The position numbers and the translations under genes were made by a program. From Sphingomonas sp. BAUL-RG-20F-R05-02 (GTDB lineage Bacteria; Pseudomonadota; Alphaproteobacteria; Sphingomonadales; Sphingomonadaceae), in contig NZ_JAKNQH010000011.1 of NCBI RefSeq assembly GCF_022662305.1, positions 22,396-86,395 of the forward strand: a stretch of 64,000 nt of DNA, written 5' to 3'. How positions within the stretch are numbered: position 1 is the stretch's first letter; each line of letters starts with the position of its first letter. The notes under the pieces are model-generated. The model worked only from the letters and a program-made list of their open reading frames with translations, searched no databases and was not told the DNA's origin. Positions 44,533-53,837 of the stretch are shown one piece after another.

Positions 44533-45555
44533 ATGGCGGACTACGTACGCAACCTTTGGTACATGGCGGCTTGGGAAGAAGAGGTCGTCGGCGATGCACG
44601 GCTGCCGCGGACGTTGCTCGACGAGCCGATGCTGATCTACCGCAAGGAAGATGGCGGCTATGTGATGATGTCAGATCGCTGCCCGCACCGCCTTGCTCCG
44701 CTGCACAAGGGGCAACGCAGTGGCGACACGATCGCCTGCCCGTATCATGGCCTTGAGTTCAACGCGGCGGGGCAGTGCACGCGCAATCCGTTTTCGGACC
44801 TGATCCCGCCACATGCGCGTGTGAAGACCTATCCGGCGGTCGGCCGCTATGGCGTGATCTGGTTCTGGCCCGGCGACGCCGATCAGGCCGACGATAGCCT
44901 GATCCCGAATTTCGCCGCGCTCGATGACCCCAAGCCGATCGTGCGCGGGCGCATGAACTTCGGCGCCAATTACGAGATCATCAGCGACAACCTGCTCGAC
45001 CTCAGCCACGTCGAATTCATCCATCCCGAAAGCTTCCGCACCGAGGGTAAGATCTTCGCCGGCCAGTACGACGCCGAGGAGACGGCGGACGGCGCGATCT
45101 GGTCGCGATGGTCGATGTTCAATACGATTCGCCCCGCGTGGCTGGAGCATCTGCCGGCGAACACGCGACTGGACGAATGGATCGACATGCGCTGGCACGC
45201 GCCCGCATTGATGCTGCTACATATCGGCTTCACCCACGCCGGCACGCCGCGCGAAGCCGCGCCGTTCCCCGGTATGATCAACCCGCACATCATCACCCCC
45301 GAAACCGCGACCAGCTCGCATTATTTCTATACCCGCGACCCTGGAGACGAAAGCGAAGCGCTCGCCAATCAGGTGTTCGAGGATGAAGACCGCCCGATGT
45401 TGGAATGGATTCAGCGGACGATGGGCGACAGGGATTTCTGGGACTGGAAGCCCGTTATCCTCAACGTCGACGCTGCCGGCATCCGCGCTCGCCGACGTCT
45501 GATGAAGCTCCGTCGCGCGGAACAGGCCGGCGCCGAACCGCTCGCGGCGGAATAG
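44533..45555 (+). CDS. Rieske oxygenase of the vanillate O-demethylase (VanA) type
   Basis: This is a 340-residue terminal oxygenase. The N-terminal Rieske 2Fe-2S site is CPHR (about residue 52) and CPYHGLEF (about 70). The mononuclear iron site is in DNLLDLSHVEFIHPE (about 155-170), with the His-His pattern. The length and the NLWYMAAW start fit the VanA/caffeine-demethylase group that removes O- or N-methyl groups or hydroxylates aromatic acids. No reductase gene (VanB-like) is next to it, so electrons must come from elsewhere. The ATG at 44533 has GGGAGAG upstream. An MFS transporter gene follows after 14 bases. Confidence 0.88.
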   Translation: MADYVRNLWYMAAWEEEVVGDARLPRTLLDEPMLIYRKEDGGYVMMSDRCPHRLAPLHKGQRSGDTIACPYHGLEFNAAGQCTRNPFSDLIPPHARVKTYPAVGRYGVIWFWPGDADQADDSLIPNFAALDDPKPIVRGRMNFGANYEIISDNLLDLSHVEFIHPESFRTEGKIFAGQYDAEETADGAIWSRWSMFNTIRPAWLEHLPANTRLDEWIDMRWHAPALMLLHIGFTHAGTPREAAPFPGMINPHIITPETATSSHYFYTRDPGDESEALANQVFEDEDRPMLEWIQRTMGDRDFWDWKPVILNVDAAGIRARRRLMKLRRAEQAGAEPLAAE

Positions 45556-45569
45556 CAGCGGTGGCCACC

Positions 45570-46901
45570 ATGACGAATTCACCGCCCAACAAACACGGCG
45601 CGACGGGCGGCGCAGCGCCACGTCCGCTGACATGGTCAGAAAAACTCGGATACGGGGCGGGGGAGGTCGGCGCAAACCTCGGATGGACGTTCGTCACCGG
45701 TTTCCTGCTGGTCTATTATACCGATGTCGCGCTGCTGCCGGTCGCGGCACTCGGCACGCTGATGTTGGTGACGCGGACGTTGGACGCGGTATTCGATCCG
45801 ATCGTCGGTCTGATCGTGGATCGATCGAGCAGCCGCTGGGGAAAGGCGCGGCCGTTCCTCTTGTTCGCGTGCATACCGTTCGCGATCGGCCTGGTGCTAA
45901 CCTTTACCGTCCCCGCCGCCTCGCTCGGTACCAAACTGCTGTATGCGTACGGCACGTTCACCCTGCTGGGGTTGCTGTATTCGCTCGTGTACGTGCCTTA
46001 CAACGCACTGATGCCGTTGATTACGGCGGAGCAAAAGGAGCGCGTGCAACTCGGCAGCATCCGCGCGGTCGCCGGATCACTGGGTTCGATCGTCGTATAT
46101 GGCGCGACGCTGCCGATCGTGACGGCGGCTGGTGGCGCGGAGAAGGGTGGCTTCGGTACTGCTGCGGCGGTCATGGCCGGCGCGATGGTGCTGTTGATGT
46201 TGGCAACATTCCTGTCGTGCCGGGAGCGGCCGGCCCTCGATACTGGGCAACCCGCTACTTCGCTGCGCGTCTCGCTGGCGCGGATGTTCGGCAATCGGGC
46301 ATGGCGACGGGCGTTCGGATCGGCGGTGCTGTTGTTCGTGCGGATCAGTGTCACGGTCGCCAGCCTGATCTATTTTGCAAAGGACGTGCTGCGACAACCG
46401 CAGCTGATCGGCATACTACTGCCGCTGCTGTCGGTGGCGATCCTTGTGGGCGGCGCGCTGGCCGGACCGGTTTTTCAGAAATGGGGCGTGCGCACTGCCA
46501 ATATAGCGAGTTTGGGCATGGCGCTGGTTCTGCTCGGCGTAAGCTATGCCGTACAGGGTTCGGCTCAGGCATTCACTGCGGCGTTTCTACTCTGTAACGT
46601 CTGGAGCGGCTTTCAGAGCACCGCGATCTTCGTCAACATCGCAGATGCCGCCGAGGGACAGGCGCTACGCTTCGGCACGCGCGATGACGGGCTTCTGGTC
46701 GCCAGCGTCAGCTTCGGCGTGAAGATCGGGCTCGCGTTGGGCAGCGCACTGACGGCCTATGTCTTGGGTTGGACGGGCTATGTGCCTGGCGATGTGAGCG
46801 AGGGCGTTCGATCCGCGATTACTTGGCTGTTCTATGGCGGCCCGGCGCTTGCGATCAGCCTCAACATACTGCTGCTCACCGGCAAGCAGTCTGATGCTTG
46901 A
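45570..46901 (+). CDS. MFS transporter, GPH (glycoside-pentoside-hexuronide) type
   Basis: This 443-residue transporter is predicted to have twelve membrane spans. LTWSEKLGYGAGEVGANLGW at the N-terminus and DPIVGLIVDRSSSRWGKARPFLLF between spans 2 and 3 are classic for the GPH sugar-cation symporter family (MelB-like). In sphingomonads this family also includes carriers of non-sugar compounds. It lies 14 bases after the Rieske oxygenase gene and probably imports or exports the oxygenase's substrate. The downstream gap (46902-47189) holds no gene, hairpin or motif that I can identify. Confidence 0.85.
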   Translation: MTNSPPNKHGATGGAAPRPLTWSEKLGYGAGEVGANLGWTFVTGFLLVYYTDVALLPVAALGTLMLVTRTLDAVFDPIVGLIVDRSSSRWGKARPFLLFACIPFAIGLVLTFTVPAASLGTKLLYAYGTFTLLGLLYSLVYVPYNALMPLITAEQKERVQLGSIRAVAGSLGSIVVYGATLPIVTAAGGAEKGGFGTAAAVMAGAMVLLMLATFLSCRERPALDTGQPATSLRVSLARMFGNRAWRRAFGSAVLLFVRISVTVASLIYFAKDVLRQPQLIGILLPLLSVAILVGGALAGPVFQKWGVRTANIASLGMALVLLGVSYAVQGSAQAFTAAFLLCNVWSGFQSTAIFVNIADAAEGQALRFGTRDDGLLVASVSFGVKIGLALGSALTAYVLGWTGYVPGDVSEGVRSAITWLFYGGPALAISLNILLLTGKQSDA

Positions 46902-47189
46902 AACACGCTTTTGATCAGGCGGCAGGTTGCAGGCAGAATGTCTTCGTGTCCGAACGCCCGATAATGGGCGCCTGCGGAAGGTCCGGTATTGGTCGGCTGA
47001 CGTAGAGTAGCTGCCTTTCCCCTGCCCTCCGGCGCAACGGACCCAGTTGCAGACATTGGCGGCACGATTTTCGCTTTTCAATTCCGGTCGCCCGTTCATG
47101 TCACTTGAACGTCCGGAATCAAGCATTCTAAAAACCAGCACGGAACGGCTTGAGGTGGCGGAGATAAAACTTGGCCTGAAAGGCCGGCC

Positions 47190-48515
47190 TTAGAATACCG
47201 ACGGCAACCGTGCCGCCGATAACGTGACACCAAGGACATGTGCGATCGAAGGTGCGACGGCGCGCATGTCGATGACACCGAGATCGCCATGGCGGGTCAA
47301 GGAAGGCCCAGCGACGATCAACGTCGAACGCATCGCAGGCACATCGGGAAGATAACCGTGCATTCCTTTGTAGACGGAAGGCTGGGCAAGCGGCGCGGCC
47401 GGGTCACGGCCGGTTTCGTACCCCGGTTGCATTGCAATCATGAAGGCGGCCTCGCCGGGGCCGCCGCGGCGGTGCGTCTCGTCTGCGTCGAGCACCTGCG
47501 CGATGTGATAGCGTGGATCGGCCGCCAGCCGCCTGACGAGTGTCGCGACGCGCGCCCGCGTCACTGCATCCTCGGGATGGGCGAGGACAATGGTTGCGGT
47601 GCCTCCTGCAATCCATGGCTCTGCCTGCCACGACTCGACCTTGCCCTCCTTTCCGATCGTGATCAGCCCCGCTTCCACGAAGGGCGCGAATAGATTGATG
47701 TCTGTCGCGACGGGAAGAAAGCCATGGTCCGATACGACCACTATCGTCACATCCGGCATCGCAGCGCGCGCGGAGGCGACGAGCGCGCCGACCAGCGTAT
47801 CGGTACGTCCGATGGTCGCGTTCGCCGCAGGCGACCCCGGGCCGCTGCGATGCTCTTCATGATCGATCCCGGCCAAGTAGATCGTGGTGAAAGCCGGACG
47901 ATCGGCGAGGATTGCCTGCGCGAATTTAACACGCACAGCGTCGCCGTCGACACTTTCATCGATGCCTGGTTCGTACGTGCCGAGCGTTGCCTCCAACCGG
48001 TTGAGAAGTCCCGGCGTCGCAAGCGCGTTCATCAGTTTCGCGTCGTCTGGCATGCCCGTCCGCCAGATTTGGGGCAGATTTTCATCGATCCCCGATGCGC
48101 CGACGGTGACCGGCCAATGAATACTGGCGGTACGCAGACCAGCCTGGTGCGCAGCCTGCCACAGTGTCGTCACGCGAATGTCGCTGCCGTACCAGTACCA
48201 GCCTTGCTGGTTCTTCGCCTGCGGATCAAAGGTCAAGTTATTGGAGATGCCGTGTTCGAGCGGCGCCACCCCGGTGATGAGAGTGGTGTGGCTAGGGTAT
48301 GTCAGGGTCGGCAGGACGCCAATGACGCCTTCAGCGTGCGCACCCTCGGCGAGCAGGGCTCGCAAATGCGGCACCTTGATCCCACGTGCCTCAGCTTGCG
48401 TCACATCGTCGGGCCGAAGCCCGTCGAGCGAAATCATTACCACCGGCGACGCGTGCGCGGTGCTGGCTGACCACAGCAGCGAGGCCAATATCCACGTCCA
48501 TTTGGGTCGGAACAT
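47190..48515 (-). CDS. Secreted nucleotide pyrophosphatase/phosphodiesterase (NPP type)
   Basis: This 441-residue alkaline phosphatase-superfamily enzyme has a signal peptide (ending in STAHAS). The first metal Asp is in VVMISLDGLRPDD and the nucleophile Thr is in LPTLTYPSHTTLITG, typical of NPP phosphodiesterases. Further metal ligands are in GIDHEEHRSGP and VVVSDHGFLP, and the last His in GMHGYLPD. It should cleave phosphodiester or pyrophosphate bonds in nucleotides or lipid headgroups in the periplasm. It starts 2 bases after the stop of the TonB receptor upstream, so receptor and enzyme form one transcript. Confidence 0.9.
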   Translation of the reverse strand: MFRPKWTWILASLLWSASTAHASPVVMISLDGLRPDDVTQAEARGIKVPHLRALLAEGAHAEGVIGVLPTLTYPSHTTLITGVAPLEHGISNNLTFDPQAKNQQGWYWYGSDIRVTTLWQAAHQAGLRTASIHWPVTVGASGIDENLPQIWRTGMPDDAKLMNALATPGLLNRLEATLGTYEPGIDESVDGDAVRVKFAQAILADRPAFTTIYLAGIDHEEHRSGPGSPAANATIGRTDTLVGALVASARAAMPDVTIVVVSDHGFLPVATDINLFAPFVEAGLITIGKEGKVESWQAEPWIAGGTATIVLAHPEDAVTRARVATLVRRLAADPRYHIAQVLDADETHRRGGPGEAAFMIAMQPGYETGRDPAAPLAQPSVYKGMHGYLPDVPAMRSTLIVAGPSLTRHGDLGVIDMRAVAPSIAHVLGVTLSAARLPSVF

Positions 48516-48517
48516 CG

Positions 48518-50902
48518 CTAGAAACCTTTCTTCAGGGAGATGAAGAACTGTCGAGGCGCGCCGGCGAGCAACGTCTGGTTGTCGCCGCTGGCGGTGAAGC
48601 CGTTTGATCCGACCGTACCGATATATTTCTTGTCTGTTAGGTTGGTCACGCTGCCCTCGATGGCGATGCCGTGCAGCACTCCTTCGCCCGCGAACCGATA
48701 GCCTATGCTCGCATCCACCAGCACGCGGGCGGGAACCGCTTCATCGTTGAGATAGGTGAAGTAGCGCTTGCTCATGTAATCCGCGCCGACGCGCGCGGTG
48801 ACGCCGTATTGCTCATAGACAACCTCGCCCTTGACCATGTGTTCCGGCGTGTCGACGACTCTCTTGCCCTCGGTCGCAACCAGCAGCGCGCCGCTCGAGC
48901 TGCGAACGTCGTCGGCGTAAGTCGAATGATTGTACGAATAGCTGGCGAACAGCGACAGCGGCGTGAACACGCGGTAATTTGCCGACAATTCCGCACCATA
49001 GGTGTGGACGGCGCCGACGTTGTTTAGCGTCGCCGGATTGCCGATGATACCTGCACCATTGGCAAAGGCGAGAAGGCGGTTGGTGAAATCGACATAGTAG
49101 CCGACCGCCGACGCCTGAAACGGCCCCTCGCGGAAGCGCAAGCCGCCCTCCGCCGTCTTCGAGCGTTCCGGCTTCAATTGGTCACGAATTGCGTTAAACC
49201 CGGCCTGTGTGGTTGAGAACGGACCGGTCGTCGCCGAGGAGACAAAAGCCCGCATGTTCTCAGTGTAGTCGGCGAACACTTCTGTCTGCGGCGTCACCTT
49301 GAACACCACGCCCGCCTGTGGCTGAAAGAGATCACGCGCGGTAATCCTCCCGGTGGCGAGCGGCGACGTCGTGTCACCGAGCATCACCGCGCGGTTGACG
49401 ACGTACACGCCCTTCCAGCCGCCGTTCACGGTAAGCCGGTCGTCGAACAGCCGCAGCGTATCCTCGACGTGGTATTGCAGCGTCTCGGTATTGTATTTCC
49501 CATCCCACTGGGTCGCATACGCGTTGCGCTGGAATGCCAGCGTATCACGGTTCGGCGTCGCGCTGTCGGTCATTCCGTAGAAACGGCGCGCCTGCGTGAA
49601 ATCGTTATTCTCGTACCAGCCGCCCAGTTCGATGCGGTTCGCGCCTGTTTCGTAGGAGAGCGTGCCGATGCCGCCGAAGCGCTTGATGCTGTACTCCGTT
49701 GTGCGAAAACCCAGTGGGCTCGGCGCGGTGATGACCGACCCATCCTGGTTGAGCGCGCCGACCGACGTGGGCGAGTATGGCGTTATCCACGAACCCTGCC
49801 CCTCGTTTTGATGGTAATAGGTAGTGGTCTTCAGGGCCAACGCAGGCGTGAGATGCGCGTCGAACGTCACGCCGCCAAGGTAATCACGGCGCAGACCGCC
49901 GGCATCGTAATAGGCGTCGTCCACTGTGCCGAACCCGGTCGGGAAGGTCGTGCCGACCCCAGCCCAAGGCAGCGCCGCCTTGGATACCGCCGCAACCTGG
50001 TTCTGGTAAACCTTGGCGATGCGTAACGCGAGCGGGTAATCGTTGGCGATATTGTCGTCACGGAGGCCCCGGCGCGCGATGATGTCGTAGCTGAGATCCT
50101 GATAATCCTGCTCGCGACGATCTGAAAAATTGAAAAATCCTGAAATGCTGCCGAGCGGACCAAGATCTTCGACAATCTTCGCGTTTGCCTGATGCTGGCG
50201 CTGCGTGCCGTAGCCCTTCCACTTGTCCGTGGTGAGATAGCCGTAGCTGACGTAACCGCTCAGGCCGTGGCCTATGTCGCCGCTGTCGAGCCGCGCGTAG
50301 GCGCGGTAGGTGTTGTCGGAGCCATAGGTACCGCTGCCGGTGATCGCGGGCGTCGCATGCGGCATCGCGCTGAAGAACTCGATCGTGCCGCCGAGGTTGC
50401 TGGTGGAAGCGGTGCCGAGCGCGCCAGCGCCTTGCGCGACTTCGGTGCGCGCAACGTTCTCGGAGATGATCGCGCGGCTGATGTGTAGGCCGTTGACGTT
50501 GCCGTAGCTCATGTCGCCGAGCGGAACGCCGTCGAGCGTGAAGCCGAGCTGATTCTGGTTGAACCCGCGCAGTGAGATGCGCACCGCCCATTCATAAGCA
50601 CCGAACGGATCGGCCGCCTGGAAGTTGACGCCAGGCAGTTTCTCGATCGCCTTCAGCGGGCTGGAGCCAGGCGTCAGCCGCGCGATGTCGGCGGCGTTTA
50701 CGCTCTGCACCTGACGGCTTTGACCGAAGCCGAGCACGACGATGTCGTCACCCGGTGGCGCTGTGCCAGCCGGTTCGGGACTTGTGTCATTCGTTGCCGC
50801 CATGACGGGCCCCGCAACCGAATTTTCCTGCGCTTCGGCTGAGAGAGGCGTGATGATGGCTGCAAGCGCGATGCCGGTCAAAAGTCGAAGAGCGATTCTC
50901 AT
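48518..50902 (-). CDS. TonB-dependent outer membrane receptor
   Basis: This 794-residue receptor has a signal peptide (MRIALRLLTGIALAAIITPLSAEA), a linker, a TonB-box-like DDIVVLGFG, and a plug with LKAIEKLPGVNFQAADPFG and ISLRGFNQNQLGFTLDGVPLGD. A complete barrel ends in PRQFFISLKKGF with a terminal Phe, as outer-membrane proteins need. I used the ATG at 50902; the frame opens 31 codons upstream at a GTG without a signal-like sequence. It is followed immediately by the NPP-type phosphodiesterase gene, which suggests import of a phosphodiester or of its product. Confidence 0.9.
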   Translation of the reverse strand: MRIALRLLTGIALAAIITPLSAEAQENSVAGPVMAATNDTSPEPAGTAPPGDDIVVLGFGQSRQVQSVNAADIARLTPGSSPLKAIEKLPGVNFQAADPFGAYEWAVRISLRGFNQNQLGFTLDGVPLGDMSYGNVNGLHISRAIISENVARTEVAQGAGALGTASTSNLGGTIEFFSAMPHATPAITGSGTYGSDNTYRAYARLDSGDIGHGLSGYVSYGYLTTDKWKGYGTQRQHQANAKIVEDLGPLGSISGFFNFSDRREQDYQDLSYDIIARRGLRDDNIANDYPLALRIAKVYQNQVAAVSKAALPWAGVGTTFPTGFGTVDDAYYDAGGLRRDYLGGVTFDAHLTPALALKTTTYYHQNEGQGSWITPYSPTSVGALNQDGSVITAPSPLGFRTTEYSIKRFGGIGTLSYETGANRIELGGWYENNDFTQARRFYGMTDSATPNRDTLAFQRNAYATQWDGKYNTETLQYHVEDTLRLFDDRLTVNGGWKGVYVVNRAVMLGDTTSPLATGRITARDLFQPQAGVVFKVTPQTEVFADYTENMRAFVSSATTGPFSTTQAGFNAIRDQLKPERSKTAEGGLRFREGPFQASAVGYYVDFTNRLLAFANGAGIIGNPATLNNVGAVHTYGAELSANYRVFTPLSLFASYSYNHSTYADDVRSSSGALLVATEGKRVVDTPEHMVKGEVVYEQYGVTARVGADYMSKRYFTYLNDEAVPARVLVDASIGYRFAGEGVLHGIAIEGSVTNLTDKKYIGTVGSNGFTASGDNQTLLAGAPRQFFISLKKGF

Positions 50903-51579
50903 GGTGAGCCCCTTTGCGCCGCTTCGGCGTCGCAGGCCCATTGGCGGCGGGACATGACATGCTGGAGACGGGCATATTACGCTGTGATGACGCACGTCTC
51001 ACGATAAATGGAAGCTGCTAGGGCGGCGCCCACCGTACATAGAAGAACCCAGCCAGCGCCGCCTTGAACAAGACGCTTTAACGGTTCCCAGATAGCAACA
51101 AGCTTTGCAGACTCCTTTGCAGAGTGACCCGGCGCGCTTGCAGAGCTTACAACATCGCTGCCGCCTCGTTGCGATGACGTGGGAGCGTGCGGCCAAGACG
51201 GTGCACATCGGCTGGCGAGGTGACCCACAAACCGACTTTTGTAAGCCTTTTGTAGTCTCTCAACTTCGGACGTCTGTTTATCAAGAGAAAGTGCAGCGCG
51301 TCCGAGCAGCTAAGGCGGCCTAATTATCGCCAGACAGGAAATCCGAGCACGGCACCCGCCTCAATTGATACACGCATGCCAACCCTTGGCAGCAACGCTG
51401 ATGATAATGGTAGGACACTTTGCCGCATCATCGCTCATCTGCGCGGCGCCTGGAAATATTCGATGTTTCTCTGCTCCGCCAGCACACCCAAGCGGCACTT
51501 GCTGTCGGAAGTTACGGCCTCTCTACTGTTTTCCTGCACCCGTTTGTGATGTCCCCACGCTTGCTGTCTAAGCGGCTGC
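50903..51579. other. Gene-poor spacer
   Basis: The stretch between the TonB receptor start and the next remnant has several short frames on both strands. The least random is a minus-strand frame (51228-50977) ending in a hydrophobic segment AGWVLLCTVGAALAASIY, which could be a remnant of a small membrane protein. None has a good ribosome site or recognisable family. I see no terminator, repeat or RNA gene. Confidence 0.4.
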
Positions 51580-51774
51580 ATGGCCAGCAAAACTCGATAC
51601 GAAGCCCATCAACGACCTGAAGCAGATCTCGCCGGCCGTTAGGGCATCTACGCCTGCGGAGCCAAACGTTGGCTGGATGTTCATTTCGCGACAGAAGCTG
51701 AGGCCCGCGAGATGATCGTCATCCTCGACCATGTGAAAGCTTCTACTCCAATCCGGCGCCCAACCGCCTATTAA
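51580..51774 (+). pseudogene. Small gene interrupted by an in-frame TAG
   Basis: From the ATG at 51580 the frame reads MASKTRYEAHQRPEADLAGR, meets TAG at 51640-51642, and then continues without a shift for 43 well-formed codons (GIYACGAKRWLDVHFATEAE, then AREMIVILDHVKAST and onwards) to TAA at 51772-51774. The part after the TAG looks like a genuine short domain. A single nonsense change in a 64-residue gene is the simplest reading. The family is not recognised. Confidence 0.45.
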
Positions 51775-51834
51775 TCATGGGGACTGACATTCGAGCTAAT
51801 TGCTACGGCCTCAATCCGCCGGCGGCAGGTTTCC

Positions 51835-52182
51835 TCAAGCGGGCTTCGTGTCAGCGATGAGCAACTGTGGGTCGAAGATCACGCCAGTGAGTTCCGAGAT
51901 ATGTGCAAGCGGGATCTGGTACCGGGCGTACTCGCCAGGAGCGACCTTGATTCCGAAGCGATCGATGACGTCTTTTTGACTAAGCAGGAAAGCATAGATC
52001 CGCAGGATATGCCCCACGCTGTCATTTGCGCTGACCGCGACGACTTTCCAGAACGTTTCTGGGTACTGAACGACGCCGGTACCAAAGTCCTGCCTCGGGT
52101 CGCCCGGCGCAAGCATGGGTCCCGCGATAATGCACGCACGCGTGTCACCCGACTGGAGATTTTTTTGGTCCGCTCCTATCAT
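51835..52182 (-). pseudogene. C-terminal fragment of a DNA/RNA non-specific endonuclease
   Basis: A 115-codon frame resembles the last part of NUC1-type (DNA/RNA non-specific) endonucleases: RACIIAGPMLAPGD, then FWKVVAVSAND with the conserved Phe-Trp-Lys-Val, FLLSQKDVID, and EYARYQIPLAHISELTGVIFDPQ. The catalytic DRGH and metal-binding Asn regions, which should precede it, are absent. Upstream DNA (52183-52464) contains no continuation in any frame that I could read. It is a 5'-deleted remnant. Confidence 0.6.
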
Positions 52183-52464
52183 TTACACATAAATGAAGGT
52201 GCGCCCTCAGCAGCATTTCCCGACATGATGAGGACGGACGCTGCGGCGCCCCCGACGCATTGGTTATACGGAAAGACGAGGTCCAGGCGGCCTCTTAAGT
52301 AGTTGACTAAATCGCTACTCGATCTCAGTCGATTGTTCATCTCTGCGAAAAGAATGAGAACCGCTACCGCTGTCTTGGTGACGGCGATCGTCTGGAGTGA
52401 AACCAGCCTGTCATGTTGCTGGCCCAGAGAGGATCGCCAGGCATTCTAACCCGGCAAAAGGAAC

Positions 52465-53571
52465 ATGCCGATGTTCGCTGCCGTACCGCCTGGGTCGTCG
52501 CTTGCTTTGGTGCTTCTCGGCGCCTGCCTGGTACTCGTGCTTGTGTTCGAGTTTTCGAATGGATTTCACGATACCGCGAACGCCGTCGCGACCGTCATCT
52601 ACACCAACTCCCTCTAGCCGGTTCAGGCGGTGGTTTGGTCCGGTCTGATGAACTTTATGGGCGTCATGGTCGGCGGTACCGCGGTCGCTTACGCCCTTGT
52701 GGAAATCCTGCCGCCCGAGGTGTTGACCCCGCCGAATGGCGACCCGGCGATCGGAATGCTTGCCGCCTTGTTCATAACGTCGCTGCTTTGGAATGTCGGC
52801 ACCTGGGCGCTGGGCATACCCAACTCCAGTAGCCATGCATTGATCGGGTCTCTTGTCCGCGTCTCGATCGCCTCCACCCTGCGACAATCGCGTCCGCTGC
52901 ACGAAGGCGTCGATTGGTCGCAGATCCTCAAAGTGCTCGAAGCATTGCTTGTTTCGCCGGTGCTTGGCTTTGCGCTTGCGTGGCTGCTGTTCCGCCTGGT
53001 GCGGCTCCTGTTCAAAGACCAGCACCTCTACGAGCCGCCGGAGGGCGACACCCCACCGGTATGGTGGATGCGGGCCATTCTGATTGGCACCTGCACCGGC
53101 GTTTCGTTCTCCCACGGCAGCAACGATGGTCAGAAAAGCATCGGCCTGATCATGTTGACCGTCATCGGGCTTGCGCCGTTCACCTTTGCAATCAACGAGG
53201 ATCTTGCGCCGGGCAAGGTTGCTGGCATCCTGCCCCAGTTTGCGAGCGCGACGTCGCTCATTGCAAAGGATGGAAGCAGCAAGAAGGCCGAAGGCCTCAA
53301 CGCCGCTACGGATGCGATGGTGCTGATGAAGGGCGCCACGCGCTTGAGCGCGGTGCCGCATGACAAGCGCGTACGGCTACGCGCAGATACCAACCGGGTC
53401 ATCGCCGAGCTGAAAACGGTCGGCGAAAACAAGGCTGGAAACGCATCCAAGACTGAGCAAGCGACCGCGAAGGCACTTCAGAAGGATCTCACCGGGCTGG
53501 TGAACTATGTGCCGTGGTGGGTAAGCGACGGCATCGGGGCTGCGAATCTCCAAATCGATAGCGCTGTGTGA
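52465..53571 (+). pseudogene. pit: Inorganic phosphate transporter (PiT) remnant
   Basis: The frame starts at an ATG at 52465 (or 52471, with AAAAGGA upstream) and encodes a PiT-family phosphate carrier: FEFSNGFHDTANAVATVIYTNS near residues 34-49, PNSSSHALIGSL and a second FSHGSNDGQKSIGLIML. Codon 51 is TAG (52615-52617), exactly where the family motif NSL-x-PVQAVVWSG would have a Lys or Gln codon; the frame is otherwise intact. The protein also stops at 53571 after VNYVPWWV. The family would normally continue with further spans, including the repeated region that completes the transport fold. Two independent lesions make it a pseudogene. Confidence 0.8.
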
Positions 53572-53759
53572 GATGGAGCGGCCGTTTTGGCCTCCTAGCT
53601 GATTGAGGGCTTCGGCAGAGAGCAAAAGCTTCATATATGCACGGTCGGCCTCACTATGGCCGGTTGCCGCTCGCAACCGTTCCGTGATCATATGGTTTAG
53701 CTGCCGCGCCTTCCGCTACGATCCAACTGAGGGCATTCGGATGGCCGCTTTTTTCGCGG

Positions 53760-53777
53760 CAGTATTCATACTGTCAC
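53760..53777 (+). promoter_or_regulatory. Possible half-degenerate PHO box
   Basis: CTGTCAC at 53771-53777 is a perfect PhoB half-site. The half-site one turn upstream (CAGTATT, 53760-53766) matches the CTGTCAT consensus at only 4 of 7 positions. It lies about 60 bases before the TonB receptor start and so could make this cassette phosphate-controlled. The match is weak. The rest of 53572-53837 holds no gene. Confidence 0.25.
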
Positions 53778-53837
53778 CAAGCCTGCCTAGCGGGGCGACC
53801 AGCAAGCAGCGGGTCGCTGCCCAGCGGGGAAATTGCA

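Noticed and set aside
51105..51571. Short frames between the receptor and the small pseudogene
   Set aside because: They lack ribosome sites and recognisable sequence, and frames overlap on both strands.
51580..53571. Genetic recoding of TAG in this organism
   Set aside because: Several intact genes here end in TAG (csaA, gltB, ubiH-family), and the Pit gene has a second lesion, so decay is simpler.
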